Source of the DNA: Sphingobacterium kitahiroshimense | Lineage (GTDB): Bacteria; Bacteroidota; Bacteroidia; Sphingobacteriales; Sphingobacteriaceae | Assembly: GCF_025961315.1 (NCBI RefSeq) | Contig: NZ_JAOQNK010000001.1 | Span: 1,736,001 to 1,800,000, forward strand | DNA length: 64,000 nt | Reading direction: 5' to 3' | In this document: positions 14,655 through 25,137 of the stretch, one piece after another | Layout: each line of letters starts with the position of its first letter | Numbering within the stretch: the stretch's first letter is position 1 | The notes under the pieces: generated by a model | Database searches by the model: none | Seen by the model: the letters and a program-made list of their open reading frames with translations, nothing else | Told to the model about the DNA's origin: nothing | Position numbers and translations under genes: made by a program

Positions 14655-17600
14655 ATGAATCTAATAAGATTTGCGCTCAGGAAACCCATTGCTATCATGG
14701 TAGCGGTCATTACGATTGCCTTTTTTTCTTATAGCACAATAAAAAAAATCAATGTAGACATCTTTCCTGAAGTTGAATTACCGGCTATGTATATCGCTAT
14801 GCCTTATGGCGGATTATCCCCGGCCTATATGGACGGATTTATGGCAAATGAATTTCAGAAGGTGCTCCTATTTGTCAGCGGTGTTAAAAATATAGACTTT
14901 AAAAGTGTACAGGGGCTCAGCCTGATGAAGCTTACCTTTTATCCAGGTACCAACATGGCACAAGTAGCCGGAGAAGTATCTACTTCAGTTTCAAGAGCGA
15001 TGGGCTTTCTACCTGCTGGTGCAGTACCGCCGATGGTAGTCCGTTTTGATGGAAGTTCATTACCGGTAGGTCAGTTGGTCTTTGAAAGTGACAAACTCTC
15101 GATCAATGAAATACAGACACTTGTATTAACCAAAATCAGACCGATGTTTGTCGAAATCCCCGGGATCACCGCACCCGCACCTTTTGGAGGTAATGCGCGT
15201 TCAATTGTCGTCGATATTGATCCCGAAGCGATGCAGGCCAGCGGACTAAGTGCCGAAGACATTACAATTGCCATCACCAAAAGCAGTATTCCTTCTCCTG
15301 CCGGAAATATCCGTATAGGCGATGAAAATTTAATGGCTCCAATTAATTCAATCGCTAAAAATCCGGAGGAGTTTTTAAATACACCGATCAAGACCACTGA
15401 CAACCGTACCATCTATGTCAGAGATGTCGCTTCAGTGTCAGATGGCGCAGATCAAACAGTGGGATATGCATTGGTCAACGGGAAACGCTCCGTATACCTG
15501 CCTATCATCAAAAAAGCAGATGCTTCTACACTAGATGCTGTAAATAATTTAAAGTCGTCCATGGATAAATTAAAGAATCAACTTCCGGAAGATGTGGATG
15601 TCCGTTACGAGTTTGATCAATCCAAATACATTGAGCGCTCACTTTCTAATCTGATACATGAAGGCATACTCGGTGCTGTTTTTACGGGATTGATGATTTT
15701 CTTATTTCTAGGAGATACGCGGGGGGCTTTTATCGTAGTACTGACAATACCGATCGCTATACTCTCGGCTGTTATGGTTCTTTACCTATTTGGACAAACC
15801 ATCAACATCATGACACTAAGCGGCTTAGCCCTATCGATCGGTATTCTTGTCGATGAAGCTACAGTGACGATCGAAAACATCCATCAACATATGGAAATGA
15901 AAAAAGGAAAACAGCGCGCTATTTTAGATGCGTTGCTTGAAATATCTGTTCCAAAGCTTTTAATTCTACTTTGCATTTTAGCAGTGTTAACTCCTGCTTT
16001 CATTATGACCGGTATTCCTAAGGACATGTTTATTCCTTTATCAATGGCTGTAGCATTTGCAATGGTAGCATCCTTTATTGCCTCTCAAACATTCGTACCT
16101 ATTTTGGCGAATTGGTTAATGAAAAATAAACAGGAAATTGTAAGTAAAACGAATAGAAAAAAAGCTTTTTTTGAGAAATTCAGAGTAAATTATTCTTACA
16201 GAATGCGTAAGTGGTCCGCAAAATCACTTGGTCTTTTTTTACTCTATATCGTACTTTCTGGGGGAACAATCGGTTTATTATTAAATTTCGTCGGAACCGA
16301 TGTCATGCCTGTATCAAATAGTGGTGACTTCCAATTACGTATACAAGCCCCACAAGGAAGCAGAATCGAAAAAACAGAACAGATCGTCAACTCCATTACT
16401 GATGCTATCAAAACACAGCTTCCTGAAGATGGCATAGCGATAACTTCTGCTTTCGTAGGCATGCAACCTGCTACATCCCCGATCAATCCTATTTTTCTGT
16501 TCACAAGTTCTTCACATGAAGCGGTACTGCAAGTATCCGTAGATCAAAATTTGTATGCTGGATCTATGGAGGACCTGAAAGAAAAAATAAGAACTTCAAT
16601 AACTCAGAATCATCCACAGATAAAGTTCAATTTTGAACCGATGGAACTGACAGAAAAAATAATGGGACAGGGAGCTATGACGCCCATTGAAATTAAAGTT
16701 GGTGCCGGACAGCTTAAAGCAGCAAATACACATGCTTCGAAAATTGAATCGAATTTGAAAGAAATACCTTATTTACGAGATGTACGAATTGCTGAACCAA
16801 TCGCCTACCCTACTCTTGAAATTGAAGTTAACCGTGACTTGGCCGGACAGTTTGGATTGACCATGCAGGAAATTACGAAGAGCTTAGTGACCGCCACCTC
16901 TTCTACCCGTTTTACAGATAAAAATCTTTGGGTAGATCCGAAATCGGGGCTTGTTTTTCAAGTTCAGGTTCAGATCCCCGAGCATATCATGTCATCAGAA
17001 GAAAGGCTTAAATCGCTTCCTTTAAAGAAAGGAAACCTCCGTCCGGTACTTGAAGATATTGCTACTGTTCGCCGAGTAACCGCTCCGGCACAAGTAAACC
17101 GCAAAGGTCCTAACCGATATGTCACGATCATAGCAAATGTCTACAATCAAGATTTGGGAACAGCTTCTACAGCCGTAAAAAAAGCTATAAAAGATGCGGG
17201 CGAACCTCCACGTGGTGTTAGTATATGGACTGAAGGTACAATGCAACTTCTTGACGACACATTAGGCAATCTTTTGACAGGATTAGCTGTAGCTATTATT
17301 GCTATTTTCTTGATGTTATCTGCGTACTACCAGTCTTTTAAAGTTCCTTTAATTATCCTATCAGTCATTCCTGCTGTGATTACGGGGAGCTTAATTATAT
17401 TATTTCTTACGAACAGTACTCTTAATTTACAATCATATATGGGTATTATCATGTCCATTGGTGTATCGGTATCCAATGCCGTATTGCTCATAAATCAAGC
17501 TGAATATTACAGAAGAAACATGGCCTTAAAACCTACAAACGCGGCAAGATTAGCTGCTTCGTCAAGATTGCGTCCGATATTAATGACTGCCGCGGCCATG

Positions 17601-17831
17601 CTTGCCGGTATGTTGCCTATGGCGATAGGTATTGGAGATGGCGCCGAACAAGTAGCACCTCTCGGTAGAGCTGTTATTGGCGGTCTTATTGCATCTACAA
17701 TTGTTATTTTACTGCTTCTACCGCATTTCTTTTCTTCACTCATGTCCAGAACATCAGTTAGTAGCCCATCTCTAGATCCTGATGATGAGACAAGTCAGTA
17801 TTATTCTAATAAAAAAACATCATCCCTATAA
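14655..17831 (+). CDS. RND efflux transporter (AcrB/MMPL-type)
   Basis: A 1058-residue inner-membrane proton-driven pump with the duplicated RND layout: TM1 near residues 10-29, a large periplasmic domain, TM2-6, a second periplasmic domain and TM8-12. The TM4 proton-relay segment reads GILVDEATVTIENI (about residues 396-409), Asp-Glu rather than the Asp-Asp of AcrB. This puts it outside the classic heavy-metal (CusA-like) signature and nearer the HAE or related groups. Gene order TolC-RND-adaptor, with 9- and 11-base gaps, indicates one operon. Confidence 0.95.
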   Translation: MNLIRFALRKPIAIMVAVITIAFFSYSTIKKINVDIFPEVELPAMYIAMPYGGLSPAYMDGFMANEFQKVLLFVSGVKNIDFKSVQGLSLMKLTFYPGTNMAQVAGEVSTSVSRAMGFLPAGAVPPMVVRFDGSSLPVGQLVFESDKLSINEIQTLVLTKIRPMFVEIPGITAPAPFGGNARSIVVDIDPEAMQASGLSAEDITIAITKSSIPSPAGNIRIGDENLMAPINSIAKNPEEFLNTPIKTTDNRTIYVRDVASVSDGADQTVGYALVNGKRSVYLPIIKKADASTLDAVNNLKSSMDKLKNQLPEDVDVRYEFDQSKYIERSLSNLIHEGILGAVFTGLMIFLFLGDTRGAFIVVLTIPIAILSAVMVLYLFGQTINIMTLSGLALSIGILVDEATVTIENIHQHMEMKKGKQRAILDALLEISVPKLLILLCILAVLTPAFIMTGIPKDMFIPLSMAVAFAMVASFIASQTFVPILANWLMKNKQEIVSKTNRKKAFFEKFRVNYSYRMRKWSAKSLGLFLLYIVLSGGTIGLLLNFVGTDVMPVSNSGDFQLRIQAPQGSRIEKTEQIVNSITDAIKTQLPEDGIAITSAFVGMQPATSPINPIFLFTSSSHEAVLQVSVDQNLYAGSMEDLKEKIRTSITQNHPQIKFNFEPMELTEKIMGQGAMTPIEIKVGAGQLKAANTHASKIESNLKEIPYLRDVRIAEPIAYPTLEIEVNRDLAGQFGLTMQEITKSLVTATSSTRFTDKNLWVDPKSGLVFQVQVQIPEHIMSSEERLKSLPLKKGNLRPVLEDIATVRRVTAPAQVNRKGPNRYVTIIANVYNQDLGTASTAVKKAIKDAGEPPRGVSIWTEGTMQLLDDTLGNLLTGLAVAIIAIFLMLSAYYQSFKVPLIILSVIPAVITGSLIILFLTNSTLNLQSYMGIIMSIGVSVSNAVLLINQAEYYRRNMALKPTNAARLAASSRLRPILMTAAAMLAGMLPMAIGIGDGAEQVAPLGRAVIGGLIASTIVILLLLPHFFSSLMSRTSVSSPSLDPDDETSQYYSNKKTSSL

Positions 17832-17842
17832 AATATCACATC

Positions 17843-18946
17843 ATGAATACGACAATCTCTAAATATAAAATATCAAGTTTAACTGGCTTTGCTTTGCTCC
17901 TAATTACATGTATGTCATGCGCTCAGCAAGAACAAAAAACTAAAAAAGAGAATAAAAAGGTGGACAAACAAATAAATTATAGTACTGTGGCGGTACAGTT
18001 CATAAATCCGGAATATGAGATTTCAGTTCCAGCAGAACTGAAACCTTATGAACAGGTGGCTGTTTTTGCAAAAGTATCAGGATTTGTAAAACAGTTATAT
18101 GTAGACCGTGGTGATCATGTACGTAAAGGACAGCTATTGGCGATACTAGAGGCCCCTGAAATGAATCAACGATATCTTTCTGACAAAGCTACTGAGCAAA
18201 AGATATATAACGATTACCTCTTTGCACAACAAGCATATGATCGTTTGAAAGATGCATCAGCGACAGCCGGTGCTGTAGCGGCAATTGAATTAGACAGAGC
18301 AAAAAGTTCTGTTGAAAGTGCACGTGCAGCTTACGAAGCTTCTAAAGCTGGTACGACCCATACATCACAATTACAGCAATATCTGCGTATCACTGCCCCT
18401 TTCGATGGCGTCATTACAGAGCGAAATGTTTCCGTAGGAGCATTGGCAGGAACTTCATCCAACCAGTCGCTGTTCATGATGGCACAAGGTAATAAATTAC
18501 GCTTAACTTTGTCACTTCCAGAAAAACATGCGGCTTCTGTTCAGCAAGGTGTCCAAGCGAATTTCACCGTAAGTTCACAGCCTGGAAAAACATTTGAGAC
18601 AACATTATCCCGTACTTCAGGATTACTGAATCAGCAAGATCGGTCACTTACACTAGAATTTGATGTCGACAATCCATCACGCGAATTACAAGGAGGCGAC
18701 TATGCACAAGTTAAATTAAAACTAAAACGTAAGACTCCATCTAGTTGGGTACCTAAAAAAAGTGTTCTAACGACACAGGCTGGCACTTTTATACTTATAT
18801 TAGACGATCAAGAAATTAAACGCATTCCTGTCAAGGAAGGCGTACATTTGGATACGTTAACGGAAGTATTTGGCCAAATTTCGACAGAAAGTCAAATCAT
18901 ATTAAAGCCATCAGAAGAAATTAAAGAAGGAAAAATAAACAAATAG
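17843..18946 (+). CDS. RND periplasmic adaptor (HlyD/MFP family) lipoprotein
   Basis: A 367-residue membrane fusion protein linking the RND pump to the TolC-like channel. A lipoprotein-type signal ends near Cys23 or Cys26. Barrel-sandwich halves (about 65-100, KVSGFVKQLYVDRGDHVRKG, and about 175-205, ITAPFDGVITERNVSVGA) flank an alpha-helical hairpin rich in Ala and Glu. Beta-barrel and membrane-proximal domains follow. The spacing to the next gene is 8 bases. Confidence 0.93.
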   Translation: MNTTISKYKISSLTGFALLLITCMSCAQQEQKTKKENKKVDKQINYSTVAVQFINPEYEISVPAELKPYEQVAVFAKVSGFVKQLYVDRGDHVRKGQLLAILEAPEMNQRYLSDKATEQKIYNDYLFAQQAYDRLKDASATAGAVAAIELDRAKSSVESARAAYEASKAGTTHTSQLQQYLRITAPFDGVITERNVSVGALAGTSSNQSLFMMAQGNKLRLTLSLPEKHAASVQQGVQANFTVSSQPGKTFETTLSRTSGLLNQQDRSLTLEFDVDNPSRELQGGDYAQVKLKLKRKTPSSWVPKKSVLTTQAGTFILILDDQEIKRIPVKEGVHLDTLTEVFGQISTESQIILKPSEEIKEGKINK

Positions 18947-18954
18947 AAATAAAT

Positions 18955-19521
18955 ATGAAAATCCAATTCAATAGGAAAATGATCGGCATGCTTTTGATTG
19001 CATGCAGCATTACAGCTATATCCTGCAATTCAAAAACTAAAGACACGCAAAATTCAAAGTCGGACGAAACAGCAGAGGATAGTACAGTGGCTACTAAAGC
19101 TATCCAAGCAAACGAGGTTAGCTTTAAAGATGAAGATGGAAAAGATATCACCCTAAGCTCACTAAAAGGTAAAGTGGTATTCATTAACTTTTGGGCGACG
19201 TGGTGCCCTCCCTGTATTCATGAAATGCCTTCTATCAACACTTTAAAACAATCCTTCAAGGGTAATGATGAGATCGTATTTTTAATGGTAGATGTAGATG
19301 GCACGATGGAAAAATCAAAAGCATTTATGACCGAAAATAAATATGATTTACAAGTGTATATTCCAAATGGCGATATTCCGCAAGATTTCTTAGGAAATGC
19401 AATACCAACTACGGTAATCATTAACAAAAAGGGAGAGATGGTAGATCGTATGGAAGGTGGGCGTGATTACGCAGATCCTGAAATAGCAAAATCTTTGAAT
19501 GAGCTTATTCAAAGCAATTAA
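18955..19521 (+). CDS. TlpA-like thioredoxin-fold lipoprotein
   Basis: A 188-residue periplasm-facing lipoprotein: the signal ends at Cys24 (TAISC), a low-complexity linker follows, and the thioredoxin fold begins around residue 53. The redox motif is WCPPC (residues 83-87) and the cis-Pro segment NAIPTTVIINKKG is present. It reduces or oxidises periplasmic disulfides. It is the last gene of the efflux operon and is followed by a strong terminator. A thiol oxidoreductase in an RND operon is not standard and may service pump parts or a thiol-reactive substrate. Confidence 0.92.
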   Translation: MKIQFNRKMIGMLLIACSITAISCNSKTKDTQNSKSDETAEDSTVATKAIQANEVSFKDEDGKDITLSSLKGKVVFINFWATWCPPCIHEMPSINTLKQSFKGNDEIVFLMVDVDGTMEKSKAFMTENKYDLQVYIPNGDIPQDFLGNAIPTTVIINKKGEMVDRMEGGRDYADPEIAKSLNELIQSN

Positions 19522-19566
19522 TACCTTATTGTAAAAAATGTAGCTCATTATTAATATAGTGAGACC

Positions 19567-19602
19567 AAAAGCCTTCATCTGTCCACGATGAAGGCTTTTT
19601 TT
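19567..19602 (+). terminator. Terminator of the efflux operon
   Basis: Stem AAAAGCCTTCATC with GATGAAGGCTTTT and a 7-base loop, ending in a T-run, 45 bases after the TlpA stop. Confidence 0.92.
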
Positions 19603-19924
19603 ATACTCATTAATTTACTTCTCCCGAAGTGAGCAATCAAAAGAATCCAATGCTCAAGCACAGCAAAGAAATGTTACTTCTATATTAAACAATAAGAAAG
19701 CACTTTTGCTAGACTTTTTTACAAAACAGCATGAAATAATCTTTGAACTTAAAAAAATATTGAATTATTATATTTTTTCCTTCATTATATAGATTTATCT
19801 CCTTATTTTTATATATGAGCAAAGCAAGTTGTGCTCATTAGTAACCAAATAGACTATAAAATACGCGCTATAGATTAAAATTTATAGCTCATAATTCCCT
19901 GTTCTTTTACATTAACTATTTTAT
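19603..19924. other. Regulatory gap upstream of the porin-DASS-sdh locus
   Basis: No gene is recognisable. A short inverted repeat GCTATA-N10-TATAGC at 19867-19888 lies about 37 bases before the porin start and could be an operator, but it is short and AT-rich. No clear consensus promoter is seen. Confidence 0.3.
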
Positions 19925-21076
19925 ATGAAAAAAAACTTACCTTTTCCAACATGCACTTTAATTGGATTTTTACTTTTATACAGTATATCGGCTCGCGCCC
20001 AAGTGCCCGATAGTACGCAAGGAGAAATTTTAGAAAGTTACCCCAAATTTCAGTTCAAGGGGCTTTTTCAAGGAAGGTTTACAACAAGTCTTAAAAAAAA
20101 TGTTGATGTAGAAGGCCTTCACCATACAGATGATAAGGGCACAAATAATTCCTTTTCGCTCAAATACATGCGCGCGCAACTCAAAGGACAAATTAGCAGA
20201 AGAGTAGAAGTTGTTGCTTTAGCAAATTTTGCTGATTTTAAAAATGATCCCAAGACCCGAGTTTTAGAGAACGCTTACCTACGGTACAGTTTTAATCCCA
20301 AAGTTGCCATTACCGTTGGACAGTTCAGACCTTGGTTTGGATTAGAAGAAACTTATCCCGTGGATATCATCAAATCATTGGAATGGTCTAACCAATATAC
20401 CGAATTTGGAAAAAATGGTTGGACAAGTTTTCAAATTGGGGCTTCCGTAGGCGGTACATTACCGTTAGGAACCATACCAATGCGTTATGCCGTTTCTGTT
20501 GTGAATGGAAATGGAAAAAATCAGGTTTCGGATAAAGATAATGGAAAACAATTTTTAACAAGGATCGTATTTGATCTGGCAAAAAAATATGATTTCAGTA
20601 TTGGTTTAAACGGTGGTACGGGTACCGTGTTTAAAAGAAATGTACATGCTTTAGCATTTGATGTATCGTCTAAATTTCAGCTTGCACATAAATGGAATAT
20701 AGATTTTCAGATCGAAGCTAAGCAGGCGATTAATCACAATCTATACTTCAGTCTCGAAGAAACAGAGCGACTACAAGATATTTATCAATACCAAATGCGA
20801 GGAGCTTACTTCTTACCGAATATGCGTTATGAAATTGATTATAAAAACCTGAAAGCTATTGAGTTTTCTTGTAGATATGAATACTTAGATACTGATTTCA
20901 GACAAAAATCTAATCCCAGACAGTCTTTAGTTCCTATGGTAAGCTTGGAATTTCTCAAAAACTACGGGGCTAGAATACAAATGGGTATGCAGATGGATTA
21001 TTATAAACATCAAATTGAAAGTACAAACAAATACAATGGTAATTTGTTCATTTTACAAGTACAAAGTCGATTATAA
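19925..21076 (+). CDS. Porin, phosphate-selective O/P type
   Basis: A 383-residue outer membrane beta-barrel with a signal peptide (residues 1-25, ending SARAQ). Typical features are the N-terminal FKGLFQGRFTTSLKK strand, KYMRAQLKGQISRRVEVVAL, the VGQFRPWFGLEETYP segment and the aromatic C-terminus. The name of the family comes from OprP/OprO; in this context (dicarboxylate transporter 15 bases downstream and sdh genes) the porin may pass dicarboxylates rather than phosphate. That is inference from the neighbourhood. Confidence 0.85.
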   Translation: MKKNLPFPTCTLIGFLLLYSISARAQVPDSTQGEILESYPKFQFKGLFQGRFTTSLKKNVDVEGLHHTDDKGTNNSFSLKYMRAQLKGQISRRVEVVALANFADFKNDPKTRVLENAYLRYSFNPKVAITVGQFRPWFGLEETYPVDIIKSLEWSNQYTEFGKNGWTSFQIGASVGGTLPLGTIPMRYAVSVVNGNGKNQVSDKDNGKQFLTRIVFDLAKKYDFSIGLNGGTGTVFKRNVHALAFDVSSKFQLAHKWNIDFQIEAKQAINHNLYFSLEETERLQDIYQYQMRGAYFLPNMRYEIDYKNLKAIEFSCRYEYLDTDFRQKSNPRQSLVPMVSLEFLKNYGARIQMGMQMDYYKHQIESTNKYNGNLFILQVQSRL

Positions 21077-21091
21077 CCTTAAACAGAAAAT

Positions 21092-22522
21092 ATGAAAGAA
21101 GTGGACATTAAAAAGATGGGTATAACCTTTGCTTTCGCATTGATTATTTGGTTTATACCTATACCAAAGGGTGTGTCACCCGAGGCTTGGCACCTATTTG
21201 CTATATTTGCGGCAACAATCCTGGGTATCATACTAAAAGCTGCTCCTATGGGTACCATGTGTATGTTGGCCATTGGGTTCACCGCTTTTACACAGGTTCT
21301 AGCTCCTGGTAATGCCTCTCTATCCATTACCAAATCATTAAGTGGCTTTGGTGATAAAGTAATCTGGCTTATAGGAATCTCATTTTTTATAGCAAGAGGT
21401 TTTATTAAAACCGGCTTAGGAAATAGAATAGCATTTATATTTATCAAAATATTCGGAAAAAGTTCTTTGGGATTAGCTTATGGATTGGGGCTTGCAGACG
21501 TTTGTCTTGCTCCTGCTATTCCTAGTAATACTGCCCGTGGTGGAGGTATCATCTACCCCATTATGAAATCAATGGCTATTAGTTTTGGATCTCTGCCAGA
21601 AGATCCGAGCACTCATAAAAAAATCGGTTCATATTTAACGCTTAATAGTTATTACATGAACCTCATTGCCTCATCAATGTTTCTTACTGGAACAGCGAGT
21701 AATCCCATGTGTCAGAAATTCGCTGCAGATTTGGGTATAAATATCACTTGGATGTCGTGGGCTGCAGCTGGATTTGTACCCGGAATTGTTGCATTTTTTA
21801 TTGTTCCGTTAGTTTTATACAAATTATACCCACCAGAACTAAAAAAAACTGCTGATGCACCTAAGATGGCTACTGAAAAATTAAAAGAAATGGGTGCTAT
21901 AAAAACAAATGAATGGCTGATGTTACTTGCTTTTTTTATATTGTTGGGATTATGGATTTTCGGAGGATCACTATCCATAGATGCCACAACTACAGCATTT
22001 ATTGGACTGACACTGTTATTGCTCACATCTGTCCTGACTTGGGAAGATGTAAAATCAGAGAAAGGAGCATGGGACACCATTGTGTGGTTTGCAGTACTTG
22101 TCATGATGGCCAGCTCTTTAAATGAACTTGGTTTTATTGGCTGGTTCAGTGATTTGATCAAAACGGAGATCGGCGGATTAAATTGGATTGTTGCCTTTCC
22201 TGTCATCATTTTAGTCTATTTCTACAGCCATTATATTTTTGCCAGTGCCACTGCACATGTTGCGGCAATGTACGCCGCTATGCTCGGAGTAGGAGTTTCC
22301 TTAGGTATACCAGGTATGCTATTGGCGATGATGCTTGGTTTCGTAGGATCTATATATGGTGTCCTTACACATTATGGACATGGTCCTGCTCCTGTTTATT
22401 TCGGTAGTGGCTATGTAGATCTCAAGTCATGGTGGGTAAAGGGTTTTGAAATTGGAGTGCTGTTACTCGTGATCTACATGGCAGTTGGTGGTCTGTGGAT
22501 GAAAATAATCGGTTATTATTAA
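21092..22522 (+). CDS. DASS (SLC13) family dicarboxylate transporter
   Basis: A 476-residue inner-membrane anion:sodium symporter or exchanger of the 2-oxoglutarate/malate translocator group. The two SNT-like substrate motifs are visible: PSNTARGGGIIYP (about residues 144-156) and, in the second half, SATAHVAAMYAAM. About 12 to 14 hydrophobic segments follow the family layout. The stop lies 4 bases from the sdhC-like start, so uptake of C4-dicarboxylates is probably coupled to their oxidation by the downstream Sdh complex. Confidence 0.9.
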   Translation: MKEVDIKKMGITFAFALIIWFIPIPKGVSPEAWHLFAIFAATILGIILKAAPMGTMCMLAIGFTAFTQVLAPGNASLSITKSLSGFGDKVIWLIGISFFIARGFIKTGLGNRIAFIFIKIFGKSSLGLAYGLGLADVCLAPAIPSNTARGGGIIYPIMKSMAISFGSLPEDPSTHKKIGSYLTLNSYYMNLIASSMFLTGTASNPMCQKFAADLGINITWMSWAAAGFVPGIVAFFIVPLVLYKLYPPELKKTADAPKMATEKLKEMGAIKTNEWLMLLAFFILLGLWIFGGSLSIDATTTAFIGLTLLLLTSVLTWEDVKSEKGAWDTIVWFAVLVMMASSLNELGFIGWFSDLIKTEIGGLNWIVAFPVIILVYFYSHYIFASATAHVAAMYAAMLGVGVSLGIPGMLLAMMLGFVGSIYGVLTHYGHGPAPVYFGSGYVDLKSWWVKGFEIGVLLLVIYMAVGGLWMKIIGYY

Positions 22523-22526
22523 TTCT

Positions 22527-23186
22527 TTGCTTATGTTATCAACCCTATCTCGAAAATTAGTAATGTGTTTGACAGGTTTATTCCTATGTTTTTTCCTTAT
22601 CATTCACTTTTTAGGAAATTTGCAACTGTTTTTACCTTCCGAACAGGCCCATACACAGTTCAATGCCTATTCTCAATTTCTATCTGGTAATATTTTAATA
22701 AAAATAGTTTCATATGTACTTTATTCAAGCATTCTGATACATGCCCTGGATGCTTTGGTCATTACCCTTAAAAATAGAAAATCCGGAAAACAGTACCAAC
22801 GTGATCAAAGACAAAGGGCGAGTAAATGGTATAGTCGCAACATGGGTATTCTAGGTACCATTATTTTAATATTTCTAGTCATTCATTTTCAAAATTTTTG
22901 GTACGTCTATAAATTCGGGAGTCCACCAATAGATAGCAATGGTAATAAAGATCTTTATATTTTGGTAGTAACCACATTTAAAGAATGGTGGTATGTGCTC
23001 ATTTACGTCTTATCTATGGTTGCATTATGCTACCACCTCATTCATGGTGTACATAGTGCCATTCGTACTTTAGGGCTCTTTCATCCAAAATATGTAAAGT
23101 GGATCAAAACCTGTGGCATAGCCTACTCCATTATTATTAGTGTAGGGTTTGCTATGATGCCCATCTACATTTATTTGACACAATAG
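22527..23186 (+). CDS. sdhC: Succinate dehydrogenase/fumarate reductase cytochrome b558 subunit
   Basis: A 219-residue membrane anchor with five hydrophobic helices and well-placed heme-ligand His residues (IIHFLGNLQ near 26-34, IHALDAL near 71-77, IHFQNFWYV near 113-121, YHLIHGVHS near 168-176). This matches the di-heme single-polypeptide anchors of B-type SQR/QFR in Bacteroidota and Bacillus. It carries electrons between menaquinone and the flavoprotein. Gene order is sdhC-sdhA-sdhB. Confidence 0.92.
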   Translation: MLMLSTLSRKLVMCLTGLFLCFFLIIHFLGNLQLFLPSEQAHTQFNAYSQFLSGNILIKIVSYVLYSSILIHALDALVITLKNRKSGKQYQRDQRQRASKWYSRNMGILGTIILIFLVIHFQNFWYVYKFGSPPIDSNGNKDLYILVVTTFKEWWYVLIYVLSMVALCYHLIHGVHSAIRTLGLFHPKYVKWIKTCGIAYSIIISVGFAMMPIYIYLTQ

Positions 23187-23209
23187 CTAAACCTTTATAT
23201 TTTAAGAAT

Positions 23210-25123
23210 ATGAATTTAGATGCAAAAATCCCCGAAGGTTCTTTAGAGAAAAAATGGGAAAACTATAAAAAAACTGCAAAATTAGTCAATCCGGCAAACC
23301 GTAAAAAACTAGATGTCATCGTAATAGGAACTGGGCTAGCGGGAAGCTCTCTTGCTGCATCATTGGGTGAAATGGGTTATAATGTAAAATCATTTTGTTT
23401 TCAAGACAGTCCAAGACGCGCCCATTCTGTCGCGGCGCAGGGCGGTGTCAATGCCGCAAAAAATTATAAGAATGATGGCGATAGCATCTACCGGATGTTT
23501 GTTGATACTTTAAAAGGAGGAGATTTTCGTTCGCGAGAGGCTAATGTATACAGAATGGCTGAATGTTCCCTCAATCTCATCGATCAAGCCGTTGCTCAAG
23601 GTGTCCCGTTTGGTCGAGAATATGGAGGCTATCTCAACAATCGTTCTTTCGGTGGTGTTCAAGTAAGCCGAACATTTTATTCAAGAGGACAGACCGGACA
23701 GCAATTGCTACTTGGATCTTATCAAGCACTTATGCGTCAAGTCGGAAAAAAAACAGTCAAATTACATGCCCGTCATGAAATGTTAGATCTAGTGATTATA
23801 GAAGGAAAAGCGCGTGGTGTAATTATCAGAAATCTAGATACCGGCGAGATTGAACGCCATGCCGCACATGCTGTTGTACTGGCTACTGGAGGCTATGGGA
23901 AAATCTATTATCTTTCGACTTTAGCGATGGGTTGCAATGGTTCTGCTATATGGAGAGCGCATAAAAAAGGTGCATTAATGGCCAGCCCAAGCTGGATTCA
24001 GATTCATCCGACATCATTACCGCAGTCTGGAGATTATCAATCTAAATTAACACTCATGTCCGAGTCTTTAAGAAATGATGGACGCATATGGGTACCACTT
24101 AAAGAAAATGAACAGCGCTCTGCTAATGACATTCCAGAACAAGAAAGAGATTATTATCTGGAAAGAAGATACCCCGCATTTGGAAATCTAGCCCCTAGAG
24201 ATATTTCTTCACGCGCTGCAAAAGAAAGAATTGATGCCGGATTTGGAATCGGTCCCCTAAAAAATGCCGTTTATCTGGATTTTTCTAAAGCCATTAAAGA
24301 ACAAGGAATAGACAAAATAAAAGAAAAGTATGGTAATTTATTCGACATGTATGAAAAAATTACCGGTTATAATGCTTATCAAGTACCAATGATGATTTCT
24401 CCATCGGCCCACTTTTCAATGGGAGGACTTTGGGTAGATTATGAATTAATGACGACAATTCCTGGGTTATTTGCTTTAGGAGAAGCTAATTTTGCAGACC
24501 ACGGAGCTAATCGATTAGGAGCAAATTCTCTCCTTCAAGCCTCCGTGGATGGCTATTTTATTGCTCCCTATACCATAGCAAATTATCTCTCAGATGATAT
24601 CCACACGGGAAAAATATCAACGGATCATACGGAATTTGAGAAAGCAGAGCAAGAAGTCAGAACACAATTGCAACAATTCAGCAAAAGCAAAGGAACCAAA
24701 ACTGTGGATTATTACCATAAAACTCTTGGTAAAATACTATATGATTACTGTGGCCTTGCACGAAATGAAGCCGGATTAAAATTCGCAATCTTGGAGATTC
24801 AGAAATTACGGGAAGAGTTTTATAGAAATGTTCATATTCCGGGAAATGAGGAAACAATGAATACAGAAATAGAGAAAGCAGGAAGAGTCGCTGATTACCT
24901 CGAAATTGGAGAATTAATGTGCTATGACGCCTTGACTAGAAATGAATCTTGTGGTGCACATTTCCGTGAAGAATATCAGACAGCTGAAGGCGAAGCAAAA
25001 AGAAATGATGCGGAATATCAATTCATTTCGGCATGGGAATGGAACAACGCATCTGTTCCCATTCTTCATAAAGAACCACTATCTTTTGAAGTCATTCAAC
25101 CAATTGTACGTAGTTATAAATAA
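23210..25123 (+). CDS. sdhA: Succinate dehydrogenase/fumarate reductase flavoprotein subunit
   Basis: A 637-residue catalytic subunit. The FAD-binding Rossmann motif [18 protein letters not shown] lies at about residues 41-58, and the histidyl-FAD segment [18 protein letters not shown] at about 68-85. Catalytic blocks [25 protein letters not shown] and [18 protein letters not shown] are intact. It interconverts succinate and fumarate. Direction depends on quinone pool and growth condition and cannot be read from the sequence. Confidence 0.96.
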   Translation: MNLDAKIPEGSLEKKWENYKKTAKLVNPANRKKLDVIVIGTGLAGSSLAASLGEMGYNVKSFCFQDSPRRAHSVAAQGGVNAAKNYKNDGDSIYRMFVDTLKGGDFRSREANVYRMAECSLNLIDQAVAQGVPFGREYGGYLNNRSFGGVQVSRTFYSRGQTGQQLLLGSYQALMRQVGKKTVKLHARHEMLDLVIIEGKARGVIIRNLDTGEIERHAAHAVVLATGGYGKIYYLSTLAMGCNGSAIWRAHKKGALMASPSWIQIHPTSLPQSGDYQSKLTLMSESLRNDGRIWVPLKENEQRSANDIPEQERDYYLERRYPAFGNLAPRDISSRAAKERIDAGFGIGPLKNAVYLDFSKAIKEQGIDKIKEKYGNLFDMYEKITGYNAYQVPMMISPSAHFSMGGLWVDYELMTTIPGLFALGEANFADHGANRLGANSLLQASVDGYFIAPYTIANYLSDDIHTGKISTDHTEFEKAEQEVRTQLQQFSKSKGTKTVDYYHKTLGKILYDYCGLARNEAGLKFAILEIQKLREEFYRNVHIPGNEETMNTEIEKAGRVADYLEIGELMCYDALTRNESCGAHFREEYQTAEGEAKRNDAEYQFISAWEWNNASVPILHKEPLSFEVIQPIVRSYK

Positions 25124-25137
25124 TTAAAATTCAAGCT

